Assembly (NCBI RefSeq): GCF_900090275.1
Contig: NZ_LT607755.1
Location: 682,001 to 746,000 of the forward strand
DNA length: 64,000 nt
From: Micromonospora zamorensis
GTDB lineage: Bacteria; Actinomycetota; Actinomycetes; Mycobacteriales; Micromonosporaceae
Reading direction: 5' to 3'
This document shows positions 54,294-63,557 of the stretch, in pieces. Numbering within the stretch: position 1 is the first letter of the stretch; each line of letters opens with the position of its first letter. Below the pieces are notes generated by a model, which ran no database searches, was not told where the DNA came from, and saw nothing but the letters and a program-made list of their open reading frames with translations. The position numbers and the translations under genes were made by a program.

Positions 54294-54626
54294 GTGGTAC
54301 GACGCGCGCTGCCGGAGCGCACCTGTGTGGGTTGCCGGCAACGTGCGCCGGCCAGCGAATTGCTGCGGATAGTCGCGGTCAGGGACGAGGCTGGTTACAG
54401 TCTCCGGCCTGATCCGCTTCGCAGGCTGCCGGGTCGGGGAGCGAACATGCACCCGGATCCGGCCTGCTTCGCGCTGGCGGTGCGGCGCCGCGCCTTCGGG
54501 CGTGCGTTGCGCATCACCGAGGTCCTTGACCACGGTGTGCTGGCGGAGCACGTCGATGCGCCAACCACTACGTCCGGTCAGCCCGACCGGGCGAGGGTCG
54601 CTAGCAGGGTAGGACGACCGACATGA
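54294..54626 (+). CDS. ylxR: YlxR (DUF448) RNA-binding protein
   Basis: A 110-residue YlxR-family protein: RRALPERTCVGCRQRAPASE (residues about 3-22, with the family's TCxGCR motif) and GRGANMHPDPACFALAVRRR. It is thought to bind RNA or RNase P and act in gene regulation; its role in this genus is not known. GTG 54294 is supported by homology starting at once. It lies between nusA and infB as in most Gram-positive bacteria. Confidence 0.93.
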   Translation: MVRRALPERTCVGCRQRAPASELLRIVAVRDEAGYSLRPDPLRRLPGRGANMHPDPACFALAVRRRAFGRALRITEVLDHGVLAEHVDAPTTTSGQPDRARVASRVGRPT

Positions 54627-54672
54627 GCACACGATGAAGTCCCTGAAATGACCAGGCTTCAAGTGCACGAGT

Positions 54673-54704
54673 GAGGTCGCTGCGGGTGCTGCCCGCACGA
54701 CCTC
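54673..54704 (+). promoter_or_regulatory. Hairpin in the infB leader
   Basis: GAGGTCG and CGACCTC plus inner TGCGGG / CCCGCA pair over a short loop (54673-54704) in the 93 bp between ylxR and infB, just before GAGGAG at 54710. It may slow termination or modulate infB translation. Confidence 0.5.
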
Positions 54705-54719
54705 GGAGTGAGGAGTGCA

Positions 54720-57700
54720 GTGGCAGGCAAGGCCCGCGTACACGAGCTTGCAAAAGAGCTCGGGGTCGAGAGTAAGACCGTTCTCGCCAAGCTGAAGGAA
54801 ATGGGCGAGTTCGTGAAGTCCGCGTCGAGCACCGTCGAGGCGCCCGTCGCCCGGCGACTGCGTAACGCATTCGTCGCGTCCGCCGGTGCTCCGGCACCGG
54901 CCGCCGCTCCGTCGGCGCCCGCGTCGACGCCGGCTTCGACCCCGACCCCGACGACGGCCCCGACCCCGGGCGCGCCCCGGGTTGCGGCCAAGCCGATGCC
55001 GCCCCGGCGGCCGACCGCGCCGGCTCCCGGCCCGAAGCCGAAGGGTCCGGTGCCTGGTGCACCGCAGCCCGCGGCTCCGGTCGCCAAGCCGGCGAGTGCC
55101 CACGACATCGAGGTGGCGGCCGCGGAGGCGCGTGCCGCCGCGCTGAAGGCTGAGCAGGAGGCCGCGGTCAAGGCCGCGCAGGCCGCCCGCCAGCAGCAGC
55201 GGGACAACCCGGTACGCCGGGAGCCCCCGGCAGACGGCGGCAACCGCCCCGGCCCTCGGCCGGGTCCGGCCGCGATGCCCCCTCGTCCCGGTTCACCGGC
55301 AGCTCGTCCGAGCACGCCGGCTCCGGGTCCGGGTGCCCGACCTGGTGGTCGCCCGCCGGCGCGTGGCGCCGGTAACAACCCGTTCGGCATCCAGGGTGGC
55401 CAGCAGCAGCGGCCCCCGGCCGCGGGTGCGGGTGGCCCCCGTCCCAACAGCCCGGCGGGCATGCCGCCGCGGCCGAGCCCGAACTCGATGCCGCCGCGGC
55501 CCAGCCCGGCGTCCATGCCGAGTCAGCGTCCGGCTGCCGGTCGCCCTGGTCCCGGTGGCGCTGGTCGCCCCGGTGGCGGTGGCGCTGGTCGTCCCGGTGG
55601 TGGTGGCGGCGGCGGTGGCTTCCGTGGCGGTCCCGGCGGTGGCGCCGGTGGCGGTGGCGGTTACCGAGGCGGCCCTGGTGGCGGCGCGGGTGCCGGCGGT
55701 GGCGGTGGCTACCGTGGCGGTCCCGGCGGCGGTGGCGGTGCTCCCGGTGGCGGTTTCCGTCCGGGTGCTCCGTCCGGTGGTGGCGGTCGCCCGGGTGCGG
55801 GCGGTCGTGGCCGTGGCGGCGGCGCTGCGGGTGCCTTCGGGCGTCCGGGTGGCCGGCCGACGCGCGGTCGCAAGTCCAAGAAGCAGCGCAGACAGGAGTT
55901 CGACAACCTGTCGGCTCCGACCATGAGCTCGGGCGCTCCCCGGGGTCAGGGTCAGATCGTCAGGCTCTCCCGTGGCGCCTCGCTGTCCGACTTCGCGGAC
56001 AAGATCAACGCCAACCCGGGTTCGCTGGTCCAGGAGATGTTCAACCTGGGCGAGATGGTCACCGCGACCCAGTCCTGTTCTGACGACACCCTGCACCTGC
56101 TGGGTGAGCACCTGGGCTTCGACATCCAGATCGTCAGCCCGGAGGACGAGGACCGCGAGCTGCTCGCGCAGTTCAACATCGACCTCGACGCGGAGGTGGC
56201 CGAGGAGCGTCTGGTCAGCCGTGCGCCGGTGGTGACCGTCATGGGTCACGTCGACCACGGTAAGACCAAGCTGCTCGACGCGATCCGCAAGGCGAACGTC
56301 GTGGCCGGTGAGGCGGGTGGCATCACCCAGCACATCGGTGCGTACCAGGTCCACGTGCCGCACGAGGGCGAGGACCGGGCGGTCACCTTCATCGACACCC
56401 CGGGTCACGAGGCGTTCACCGCCATGCGTGCTCGTGGTGCCCAGGTCACGGACATCGTGATCCTGGTCGTCGCGGCCGACGACGGTGTGATGCCGCAGAC
56501 GATCGAGGCGTTGAACCACGCCAAGGCGGCCGACGTGCCGATCGTGGTCGCGGTCAACAAGGTCGACAAGCCGGACGCCAACCCGGACAAGGTCCGCCAG
56601 CAGCTGACCGAGTACGGCCTGGTCGCCGAGGAGTACGGCGGCGAGACCATGTTCGTCAACGTGGCAGCCAAGCCGGGCATCGGCATCGAGGAGCTGCTCG
56701 AGGCTGTCCTGCTGACCGCCGACGCGTCGCTGGAGCTGACCGCTCCGATCGACGGGCCGGCCCAGGGTGTGGCCATCGAGGCACACCTGGACAAGGGCCG
56801 CGGTGCGGTGGCGACGGTGCTGGTGCAGAAGGGCACCCTGCGGGCAGGCGACTCGATCGTCGCCGGTGGGGCGCACGGCCGGGTTCGGGCCATGCTCGAC
56901 GAGAACGGCAACCAGCTCACCGAGGCTGGGCCGGCGCGTCCGGTCATGGTGCTGGGTCTGACCGCGCCTCCCGGCGCGGGCGACACGTTCCTCGCCGCGG
57001 CGGACGACCGCACGGTGCGGCAGATCGCTGAGCAGCGGCAGGCACGGCGGCGGGCGGCGTCCTTCGCCAACTCCCGTGGTCGGGCCACCCTTGAGACGCT
57101 CATGGAGCAGCTCAAGGAGGGCGAGAAGACCTCGCTCAACCTCATCCTCAAGGGCGATGTCTCCGGTTCGGTGGAGGCTCTCGAGGACGCGCTGTTCAAC
57201 CTGGACATCCCCGAGGAAGTCCAGCTCAAGGTCCTCGACCGTGGCGTGGGCGCGATCACCGAGAGCAACGTCATGCTCGCGAGTGCCTCGTCCGAGCCGG
57301 TCACGATCATCGGCTTCAACGTGCGGGCCTCCAACAAGGTCCGTGAGATGGCCGACCGCGAGGGCGTGGAGATCCGGTACTACACCGTCATCTACCAGGC
57401 CATCGAGGAGATCGAGGCGGCGCTCAAGGGCCTGCTCAAGCCGGAGTACGAGGAGGTCGAGCTGGGCAGCGCGGAGATCCGCGACGTCTTCCGCTCGTCC
57501 AAGATCGGCAACATCTCCGGTTGCATCGTCCGGTCGGGTGTCCTTCGGCGCAACGCCAAGGCGCGCCTGCTGCGAGACGGGGCGGTCGTGGCGGACAACC
57601 TCACGATCAGCTCGTTGAAGCGGTTCAAGGACGACGCCACCGAGGTTCGCGAGGGCTTCGAGTGTGGTCTGACCCTGGGTGGTTACAACAACGTCCAGGT

Positions 57701-57749
57701 CGGCGACGTCATCGAGACCTTCGAGATGCGGGAAAAGGTTCGCGCCTGA
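54720..57749 (+). CDS. infB: Translation initiation factor IF-2
   Basis: A 1009-residue IF-2 that recruits fMet-tRNA to the 30S subunit. An IF2_N domain (1-50, [18 protein letters not shown]) is followed by a long Pro/Ala then Gly/Arg-rich segment (about 280-380, with repeated [12 protein letters not shown]), a second IF2_N (about 418-475) and the GTPase core: G1 [10 protein letters not shown] (about 508-517), G3 DTPGHEAF, G4 NKVDKP, then the C-terminal fMet-tRNA domains. The low-complexity Arg-Gly region is longer than in E. coli. GTG start with GAGGAG 4-9 nt upstream. Confidence 0.97.
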   Translation: MAGKARVHELAKELGVESKTVLAKLKEMGEFVKSASSTVEAPVARRLRNAFVASAGAPAPAAAPSAPASTPASTPTPTTAPTPGAPRVAAKPMPPRRPTAPAPGPKPKGPVPGAPQPAAPVAKPASAHDIEVAAAEARAAALKAEQEAAVKAAQAARQQQRDNPVRREPPADGGNRPGPRPGPAAMPPRPGSPAARPSTPAPGPGARPGGRPPARGAGNNPFGIQGGQQQRPPAAGAGGPRPNSPAGMPPRPSPNSMPPRPSPASMPSQRPAAGRPGPGGAGRPGGGGAGRPGGGGGGGGFRGGPGGGAGGGGGYRGGPGGGAGAGGGGGYRGGPGGGGGAPGGGFRPGAPSGGGGRPGAGGRGRGGGAAGAFGRPGGRPTRGRKSKKQRRQEFDNLSAPTMSSGAPRGQGQIVRLSRGASLSDFADKINANPGSLVQEMFNLGEMVTATQSCSDDTLHLLGEHLGFDIQIVSPEDEDRELLAQFNIDLDAEVAEERLVSRAPVVTVMGHVDHGKTKLLDAIRKANVVAGEAGGITQHIGAYQVHVPHEGEDRAVTFIDTPGHEAFTAMRARGAQVTDIVILVVAADDGVMPQTIEALNHAKAADVPIVVAVNKVDKPDANPDKVRQQLTEYGLVAEEYGGETMFVNVAAKPGIGIEELLEAVLLTADASLELTAPIDGPAQGVAIEAHLDKGRGAVATVLVQKGTLRAGDSIVAGGAHGRVRAMLDENGNQLTEAGPARPVMVLGLTAPPGAGDTFLAAADDRTVRQIAEQRQARRRAASFANSRGRATLETLMEQLKEGEKTSLNLILKGDVSGSVEALEDALFNLDIPEEVQLKVLDRGVGAITESNVMLASASSEPVTIIGFNVRASNKVREMADREGVEIRYYTVIYQAIEEIEAALKGLLKPEYEEVELGSAEIRDVFRSSKIGNISGCIVRSGVLRRNAKARLLRDGAVVADNLTISSLKRFKDDATEVREGFECGLTLGGYNNVQVGDVIETFEMREKVRA

Positions 57750-57765
57750 TCCGGCAGTGACACGC

Positions 57766-57807
57766 TGATCAAGGGGTTTACGCCGTACGGCGTAAACCCC
57801 TTGATCA
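57766..57807. terminator. Perfect 42-bp palindrome, terminator after infB
   Basis: Both halves (TGATCAAGGGGTTTACGCCG plus T, and complement) pair fully with no loop bases left over, 17 nt after the infB stop. A terminator role is likely. It is followed by a new promoter-like sequence for the DUF503 gene. Confidence 0.8.
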
Positions 57808-57839
57808 TGCGGGGCGGGTTGGCGGTATCGTCCGGAGCG

Positions 57840-58136
57840 ATGTTTACCGGAACCGCGGTCTTCGACCTGCTGCTGCCGGGTGACTCCCGGTCGCTCAAAG
57901 CCAAGAGATCATATGTACGGCCGATCGTGGCGGCTCTGCGCCGCTTCGAGGTGTCGGCCGCCGAGGTGGGTGCGCTCGACCTGCACGGTCGAGCGCAGAT
58001 TGCGGTGGCCGTGGTGGCCGCCGAGACGGCGCACGTCCGCGAGGTGCTCGACTCCTGTGAGCGCCTGGTGGCCGGCCGTCCCGAGGTCGAGCTGTTGTCG
58101 GTTCGACGCCGGTTGTACGGCGTGGACGACGACTGA
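57840..58136 (+). CDS. DUF503 family protein
   Basis: A 98-residue protein with the DUF503 start MFTGTAVFDLLLPGDSRSLK followed by AKRSYVRPIVAALRRFEV and AAETAHVREVLDSCERLV. It always sits between infB and rbfA in actinobacteria, and its function is unclear. TATCGT ends 8 nt before the ATG and no ribosome-binding site is seen, so translation may be leaderless. Confidence 0.92.
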   Translation: MFTGTAVFDLLLPGDSRSLKAKRSYVRPIVAALRRFEVSAAEVGALDLHGRAQIAVAVVAAETAHVREVLDSCERLVAGRPEVELLSVRRRLYGVDDD

Positions 58137-58262
58137 CCACGGTGCCGGCTGTGCCGGGCGACCGGTGCGGCCGCGAAGGTAGTGTTCGAGATGTTGGCCG
58201 GTCGGCCGGCGGCCCCCGGGTCGCCGGGTCGGCCGGGAGCAGGACGCCGTGGAGGTGGCGAG

Positions 58263-58763
58263 ATGTCTGATCCGGCCAAGGTACGCCGGCACGCGGAACG
58301 GGTGCGTGAGCTGGTCGCGTCGGTGGTGCGGAGCCAGATCAAGGACCCGCGGCTCGGGATGATCACCATCACCGATGCCCGGATTACCGCTGACCTGCGC
58401 GACGCGACGGTCTTCTACACCGTGCTCGGTGACTCGGTGGCCCAGGCGGACACCGCGGCGGCTCTGGAGAGCGCCAAGGGGCTGCTGCGCAGCACTGTCG
58501 GCAAGGCGCTCGGGCTGCGTCACTCGCCGACCCTCACGTTCGTCCTCGACGACGTTCAGGACCAGGTCAAGCACATCGACGACCTGCTCGCCGCGGCCCG
58601 CAACGCCGACGCCGAGGTGCAGCGGCTCGCCGCCCAGGCGAAGTACGCGGGCGAGGCCCAGCCGTACCGGGTCGACGACGAGACGGACGAGGACGACGAG
58701 ACGGACGAGGCCGAGGAGGCCACCGACGTCAAGGAGACCCCGCGGGGTGGGGAAACGCGGTGA
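58263..58763 (+). CDS. rbfA: Ribosome-binding factor A
   Basis: A 166-residue 30S maturation factor of KH-like fold: KVRRHAERVRELVASVVRSQ, KDPRLGMITITDARIT, ATVFYTVLGD and LRHSPTLTFVLDDVQDQVKH. The C-terminal 30 residues are an acidic low-complexity tail (DDETDEDDETDEAEEATDVK), matching the style of rimP's tail. The ATG at 58263 follows GGAGGTGG by 5-6 nt. The stop overlaps nrnA by GTGA. Confidence 0.95.
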   Translation: MSDPAKVRRHAERVRELVASVVRSQIKDPRLGMITITDARITADLRDATVFYTVLGDSVAQADTAAALESAKGLLRSTVGKALGLRHSPTLTFVLDDVQDQVKHIDDLLAAARNADAEVQRLAAQAKYAGEAQPYRVDDETDEDDETDEAEEATDVKETPRGGETR

Positions 58764-59818
58764 CGAGCACCGCCAGCGTCCCGCTCGCCGGGGCGGCCGG
58801 GGTCGCTCCCGCCGAGTTGGACTGGGCCGCGGCCGAGGCGCTGCTGCGGGCTGTCCCGCCGAACGGCCGGGTGCTGCTGATCTGTCACGTCAACCCGGAC
58901 GGCGACGCGCTGGGCAGCATGCTCGGCTTCGGTCTGGGTCTGCGGCAGCTCGGCGTACGCGAGGTGCAGGCGACCTTCCCGGGGCCGCCGGAGGTGCCGG
59001 AGCCGTTCCACGGGCTGCCCGGCCTCGAGTTGCTGGTCCCGGCGGACGCCGCGGACGTCGCACCCGATCTGGTGATCTGCTTCGACGCGGCGAGCGAGTC
59101 GCGCCTCGGCGAGTTGGCCGGGCGGCTGTCGTCGGCGGGTGCGGCGCTGGTGCTGGACCACCACGCCTCCAATCCGGGGTTCGGCACCGTCAACCTGGTC
59201 GACCCGGGCGCCGCGGCGACGTCGGTGGTGGCCGAGCAGTTGCTGGCCAGGCTCGGGGTCGTGGTGGATCGGGCCATCGCCGAGTGCCTCTACGTGGCCC
59301 TGACCACGGATACTGGTTCGTTCCGGTTCGCGGCGACCACCCCGGCGGTGCACGAGATGGCCGCCCGGTTGCTGGCGACCGGCATCTCGCCCGGTGACAT
59401 CTCCCGGCGGGTCTTCGACACCCGGCCCTTCGGCGCGGTCCGGCTCTTCGGTGAGGTGCTCGGCCGTGCGCAGCTGGAGCCGAGCGCTGCCGGTGGCAGG
59501 GGGCTGGTCTGGACCTTCGCCACTCTCGATGACCTGGCCCGGCACGACCAGCGTCCGTACGTGCTTGAGGCGTTGATCGACTCGGTGCGCTGCACGGCCG
59601 AGGCGGATGTGGGCTGTGTGTTGAAGCAGACCACGTCGGGCGAGTGGGCGGTGTCGATGCGCAGCAAGGGCGCGGTGGACGTCAGCCGGGTCGCTGTCGC
59701 GCTGGGCGGTGGTGGTCACACGTTCGCGGCCGGGTTCACCGGTCGGGGCACCGTCGAGCAGGTGGTGGAGTCGATTCGCGGCCAGCTGGACGCGGCGCTG
59801 GTCCGCTCCGTACGCTGA
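58760..59818 (+). CDS. nrnA: DHH/DHHA1 phosphoesterase (nanoRNase/pAp phosphatase, NrnA)
   Basis: A 352-residue enzyme that degrades short RNAs and 3'-phosphoadenosine 5'-phosphate. Metal-site motifs: ICHVNPDGDALGSML (residues about 39-53; the usual His-x-Asp-x-Asp is Asn-Pro-Asp-Gly-Asp), CFDAAS, the DHH motif VLDHHASNPGFG and the C-terminal DHHA1 motif GGGGHTFAAGF. Start GTG 58760 is coupled to rbfA. It is followed by two small membrane genes. Confidence 0.93.
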   Translation: MTSTASVPLAGAAGVAPAELDWAAAEALLRAVPPNGRVLLICHVNPDGDALGSMLGFGLGLRQLGVREVQATFPGPPEVPEPFHGLPGLELLVPADAADVAPDLVICFDAASESRLGELAGRLSSAGAALVLDHHASNPGFGTVNLVDPGAAATSVVAEQLLARLGVVVDRAIAECLYVALTTDTGSFRFAATTPAVHEMAARLLATGISPGDISRRVFDTRPFGAVRLFGEVLGRAQLEPSAAGGRGLVWTFATLDDLARHDQRPYVLEALIDSVRCTAEADVGCVLKQTTSGEWAVSMRSKGAVDVSRVAVALGGGGHTFAAGFTGRGTVEQVVESIRGQLDAALVRSVR

Positions 59819-59915
59819 AACGGCGTTCGTCGCCGTCGGTCGGTCCCGAAGATCAGGGTCAGCTCCGGGGAGTGTTGGTCTTCCCGCGCTCCGTGAGACC
59901 GGGAAGAATTGCGGG

Positions 59916-60323
59916 ATGGAGCAGCCGCACGACCTCACCGTGGAGGCCCCCCGCGCATGGGACCGGCCCGCCGTCTCCGTTCCCGTCCTGGTCTGCCTTT
60001 CGCTCGTCGGTGGCCGGTTCGCGTCCTTCTCCACCGAGGCGAATCTTTTCACGCTCGGCACCGGCGGGGTGCTGATCTGGCTCGGTCTGAGCAATCGGGT
60101 GCCCCGCCGACCGGCCCCGCGTCGTCTGGGTGCGGGGGCGGCCTGGTGGGCGGTGCCGGTGGTGGTCTTCGGCGTCTTCGAGGGGGCGACCTTCGTGATG
60201 GCGGTCGGGGATGACTTCCCCACCTTCTCCCGGCTGGCCGACCCCCTCCTGGAAGATCACCTGACCCGCTCGGCGGTCTGGTTCGCCTGGCTGGCGGCCT
60301 TCTGGGGGCTGGTGCGGCGATGA
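59916..60323 (+). CDS. Small membrane protein, unknown
   Basis: A 135-residue protein with three to four hydrophobic segments (VSVPVLVCLSLVGG, NLFTLGTGGVLIWLGL, AAWWAVPVVVFGVFEGAT, WFAWLAAFWGLV). No family recognised. GGGAAG is 9 nt before the ATG. Its stop overlaps the next gene by ATGA, so the two are probably a pair of linked membrane proteins between nrnA and the MATE gene. Confidence 0.75.
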   Translation: MEQPHDLTVEAPRAWDRPAVSVPVLVCLSLVGGRFASFSTEANLFTLGTGGVLIWLGLSNRVPRRPAPRRLGAGAAWWAVPVVVFGVFEGATFVMAVGDDFPTFSRLADPLLEDHLTRSAVWFAWLAAFWGLVRR

Positions 60324-60532
60324 TGCGGGCGCTCGCGATCGGCGGCTTCCTGACCGCGCTGGTCCTCTTCGCGGTGGTCGAGTGGATGGCCCGTCGGGAG
60401 GGTTCCCGGATTCCCACTCTGGGCGAGATGTGTGCGTACGTGATGCGCTACGAGGTCGGTCCGGTGCCGGTGGGCCGGATCGGTCTGTTCGGGTTCTGGT
60501 GGTGGCTGGGCTGGCACTTCCTGGCCCGCTGA
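60320..60532 (+). CDS. Small membrane protein, DUF6186-like
   Basis: A 70-residue protein: one N-terminal helix (ALAIGGFLTALVLFAVVEWM), a short loop (ARREGSRIPTLGEMCAYVMR) and a Trp-rich C-terminal helix (IGLFGFWWWLGWHFLAR). It resembles the short actinobacterial DUF6186 family by pattern, which is uncertain. It is coupled to the preceding gene by ATGA. Confidence 0.7.
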   Translation: MMRALAIGGFLTALVLFAVVEWMARREGSRIPTLGEMCAYVMRYEVGPVPVGRIGLFGFWWWLGWHFLAR

Positions 60533-61032
60533 GCCGGGTTGTCGGCTGTCCAGATGGCGGGAACCGAGAGCAGCATGTGGACCTGAACGATAACTTGGGA
60601 GAGGGCCGGCGCCGCATGGCGGCGCAGCTCATGGGTGGTGGTGCCACACCTCGTGCCGCCTCCCTCCAGGGTCGCACCGACCCGGGCTCACGCTGCCCAG
60701 TCGGCTGCTCCGGTAATCCCGGACCGCCGTGGGGCGCTCAGCACGACCGCCCGTGAGGGCCGCCGCGTGTCGGTGGCTCGCTCCCTGGAAGGACCACCAC
60801 CATGCCGAACAAGCCCAAGCCTGAGACCACCGACGACGCCCGCGAGCAGGCCCGCCGCGCGCTGCAGACGTCGATGGACACGCGTCAGTAGACCGTTCCT
60901 GCCGGTGGGACGCCGCCGAGGCGTCTCGCGGCCACCCGTCCGTTTGACGCCCTACCTGGTTGCCGCTCGCAATCCTCGCCGAGCCGCGCCTGTGCGCTCG
61001 ACCATTCGACCCGGAAGCTCTGGAACCACCGT
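60533..61032. other. Mostly non-coding region with a very small ORF
   Basis: Apart from the 29-codon ORF at 60802-60891 I see no gene. There is a small hairpin near 60608-60625 (GCCGC ATG GCGGC) and GC-rich sequence with no tRNA-like folding. Confidence 0.55.
60802..60891 (+). CDS. 29-residue small ORF
   Basis: MPNKPKPETTDDAREQARRA then LQTSMDTRQ, ending at TAG. A good ribosome-binding site (GGAAGGA) lies 8-10 nt upstream of the ATG. The peptide is charged and likely a short amphipathic helix. It lies below the usual gene-calling length, and it is not obviously part of another gene. No function known. Confidence 0.5.
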   Translation: MPNKPKPETTDDAREQARRALQTSMDTRQ

Positions 61033-61079
61033 CGGGCGGCCGGGGCGGCCGGGTGTAACCGTCCTGCCCCGGCCGCCCG
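61033..61079. terminator. Hairpin terminator of the minus-strand anchored protein gene
   Basis: 14-bp perfect arms (CGGGCGGCCGGGGC and complement) lie 11 nt past the minus-strand stop at 61090, with a 19-nt loop. Confidence 0.65.
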
Positions 61080-61089
61080 TGGGGGCCGC

Positions 61090-61965
61090 TCAGGACAGGA
61101 ACTTGTCCAGGGCGCTCTCGATGGTGCCGGCGTCCGGCGACGCGTACGCCTTCATGGTGACGTTGTTGTACGAGATGACGCTCGGGCACCTGTTCGCCGG
61201 GGCTGCCACGGTGCCGCCGTCGCCGACCTTCTCGCCGGTCTTGGCGGCGTAGAAGGTCAGGACGTAGCGCGACGAGACATAGTCGACAGTGACCTGCTTG
61301 CCGGTCTTGTCCTTGTACAGGCACTTCGTCGGCTCACCCTCGCTGCCCTCCACGAACTTCAGGCAGCCGACCACTGACACCGCCTCGTACTCGGTGGTCT
61401 TGGCGGAGTAGGGCTTGGTCGATGAGACGTACTTCGACGACCAGGACGTCGGCCGGTCCGGGCTGTTCGAGAACGTGTACGCCTTGGCGCCAGCCGGGCC
61501 GTTGTAGGGTGCCGAGTTCAGGATCCGGCTGCCCTGGCAGACGTTCGACAGGTCGCTGGAGAAGCGGGCCGTCATCGAGTTGTTGTCGCTCGGGGCATCC
61601 GACTGCCCGGGTGCGGGTGAGGCCGTCGTCCCCGGCGTGGTGCCGGAGGTGGGTTCGGCGGACGTGGCCGTCGTGGGCTCGTCGTCGTCGCCGTAGGCGA
61701 CCAGGAGTCCGATACCGCCGCCGCAGAGGGCGAGGATCAGGACGACCGCACCGACGACGAGTCCGATGATCAGACCCTTGTTCGACTTCTTGGCCGGCGG
61801 AACGGGGGCGCCGTACTGCGGCATCGGGGGCTGCTGCCCGTACTGCGGTACCGGGGGCTGCTGCCCGTAGGGCGGTTGCCCGCCCTGCTGCGGCGCGGGG
61901 GGCCCGCTCCACGGCGTGACGTTCGGGTCAGGCTGCTGCCCGTACGGAGGGTATTGGTCACTCAT
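61090..61965 (-). CDS. Membrane-anchored secreted protein with Pro/Gln-rich cytoplasmic head
   Basis: A 291-residue protein. Residues 1-58 are Pro/Gln/Tyr/Gly-rich (repeats of QQPPxPQYG), then a single hydrophobic helix (GLIIGLVVGAVVLILALCGG, about 65-84), a Thr/Ser/Pro-rich linker (TTATSAEPTSGTTPGTTASP) and an outer domain of about 165 residues with four cysteines (NVCQGS, VGCLKF, TKCLYK, NRCPSV), probably two disulfides. This topology is common among actinobacterial cell-surface proteins; the function is not known. AAGGG precedes the ATG. Confidence 0.78.
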   Translation of the reverse strand: MSDQYPPYGQQPDPNVTPWSGPPAPQQGGQPPYGQQPPVPQYGQQPPMPQYGAPVPPAKKSNKGLIIGLVVGAVVLILALCGGGIGLLVAYGDDDEPTTATSAEPTSGTTPGTTASPAPGQSDAPSDNNSMTARFSSDLSNVCQGSRILNSAPYNGPAGAKAYTFSNSPDRPTSWSSKYVSSTKPYSAKTTEYEAVSVVGCLKFVEGSEGEPTKCLYKDKTGKQVTVDYVSSRYVLTFYAAKTGEKVGDGGTVAAPANRCPSVISYNNVTMKAYASPDAGTIESALDKFLS

Positions 61966-62159
61966 CGTAAGCCCTTATCGCTGTCAGTGCGTTGTCAAGA
62001 TCGTGGAACGTGGTCAGGGTAGTAAGCCCTGCAAGTGGGACGCCCGGCACTCACTCGTGGCCACGCTCGCCTCGCCGGCTAGCGTCGAACGGGGAATGCC
62101 CCGCGTAAGTCGCTAGGTGCCTTGCACTCCTTACTGTGGCCGTGCCAGGATCGGCGGCG

Positions 62160-63500
62160 ATGAGCCAGTCAGCCCACACCGACACCGCGACGGCCACCAG
62201 CGGGTCCGCCTCGCCGCGCCGCATCGCCAGCCTCGCCCTGCCGGCCCTCGTGGTGCTCGCCGCCGAGCCGCTCTACGTGCTGGTCGACACGGCCGTGGTC
62301 GGTCACCTCGGCCGGGTGCCGCTCGCCGCACTCGCCGTCGGCGGCACCGTGATGACCCTCACCGCATGGGTCGGCACCGTGGTCGCGTACGGCACCACCG
62401 GGCGCGCGGCTCGCCGCTTCGGCGCGGGTGACCGGGCCGCCGCGGTGGCCGAGGGCGTCCAGTCGTCCTGGCTGGCGTTCGGTGTCGGTCTGCTGATCGC
62501 GATCGGCATGCAGTTCGGCGGCGGCGCGCTCGCGCGTACCCTCGCCGGCGGTGGTGGCGAGGTGGCCGACGCCGCCGCGCACTGGCTGCGCATCGCGGCC
62601 CTCGGCGCCCCTGGCCTGCTGCTCGCCGCCGCCGGCAACGGCTGGCTGCGCGGTGTGCAGGACACCCGACGCCCGTTGTTCTTCGTGCTCGGCCCCAACC
62701 TGCTCTCCGCGCTGCTCTGCCCGCTGCTGGTCTACCCCGGTGGGCTGGGCCTGATCGGCTCGGCGGTGGCCAACGTCGTCGCGCAGACGCTCTGCGGGGC
62801 GCTGTTCGCCGCAGCACTGGTCGCCGAGCGGGTGTCGCTGCGGCCCCGGCCCCGCGTGATCCGCCAGCAACTGGTGCTCAGCCGCGACCTGCTGATCCGA
62901 GGGGTGGCGTTCCAGGCCAGCTTCCTCTCCGCGACCGCCGTCGCCGCCCGCTTCGGCGCCGCGGCCGTCGGCGCCCACCAGATCGCCCTGCAACTCTGGT
63001 TCTTCACCGCGCTGGTGCTCGACGCGCTGGCCATCGCCGCCCAGTCGCTGGTGGGCGCCGCGCTCGGCGCCGGCGACGACGCCGGCGCCCGGGCGCTCGC
63101 CCGCCGGATCGGGTTGCTCGGCGGCGTCTGCGGCGTCGGCTTCGCGCTGCTCATCGCCGCCGGCGCCGGCGTCGTGCCGTCGTGGTTCAGCTCCGACGCT
63201 GGCGTACGCGAGCAGGCCATGGCCGCCTGGCCGTGGTTCGTCGTCATGCTGCCGCTGGCCGGGGTGGTGTTCGCCCTGGACGGCGTGCTGATCGGCGCGG
63301 GGGACGTGCGGTACCTGCGCAACCTCACCATCGTGGCGGCGCTCGGCGGTTTCCTGCCGGCCATCTGGTTGGCGTACGCCCTCGACCTCGGGCTGGGCGG
63401 TATCTGGGCCGGGCTCACCCTTTTCGTGGTGATCCGGCTGGTCGCCCTGCTGCTGCGCCTGCGCAACGGCGGTTGGGCGGTCACCGGCGCGGTCCGCTGA
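62160..63500 (+). CDS. MATE-family efflux transporter
   Basis: A 446-residue membrane protein with about 12 hydrophobic segments and the two-fold MatE layout. Segments include ALPALVVLAAEPLYVLVDTA, VVGHLGRVPLAALAVGGTVM, GNGWLRGVQDTRRPL and GALLGAGDDAGARAL-type repeats (here AALGAGDDAGARAL). Na+ or H+ driven drug or cation export is expected. It lies between nrnA and truB in this genus. CAGGAT ends 8 nt before the ATG, which may be a leaderless element rather than a ribosome-binding site. Confidence 0.92.
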   Translation: MSQSAHTDTATATSGSASPRRIASLALPALVVLAAEPLYVLVDTAVVGHLGRVPLAALAVGGTVMTLTAWVGTVVAYGTTGRAARRFGAGDRAAAVAEGVQSSWLAFGVGLLIAIGMQFGGGALARTLAGGGGEVADAAAHWLRIAALGAPGLLLAAAGNGWLRGVQDTRRPLFFVLGPNLLSALLCPLLVYPGGLGLIGSAVANVVAQTLCGALFAAALVAERVSLRPRPRVIRQQLVLSRDLLIRGVAFQASFLSATAVAARFGAAAVGAHQIALQLWFFTALVLDALAIAAQSLVGAALGAGDDAGARALARRIGLLGGVCGVGFALLIAAGAGVVPSWFSSDAGVREQAMAAWPWFVVMLPLAGVVFALDGVLIGAGDVRYLRNLTIVAALGGFLPAIWLAYALDLGLGGIWAGLTLFVVIRLVALLLRLRNGGWAVTGAVR

Positions 63501-63557
63501 CCGGGTCGGCCCGCCCACACACCGCCGCGTGCCGGGCATCTGGCAGGCTTGGCCGAC

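Noticed and set aside
60533..60801. Frame starting GTG at 60576
   Set aside because: It ends in low-complexity residues, has no ribosome-binding site and overlaps hairpin-forming sequence.
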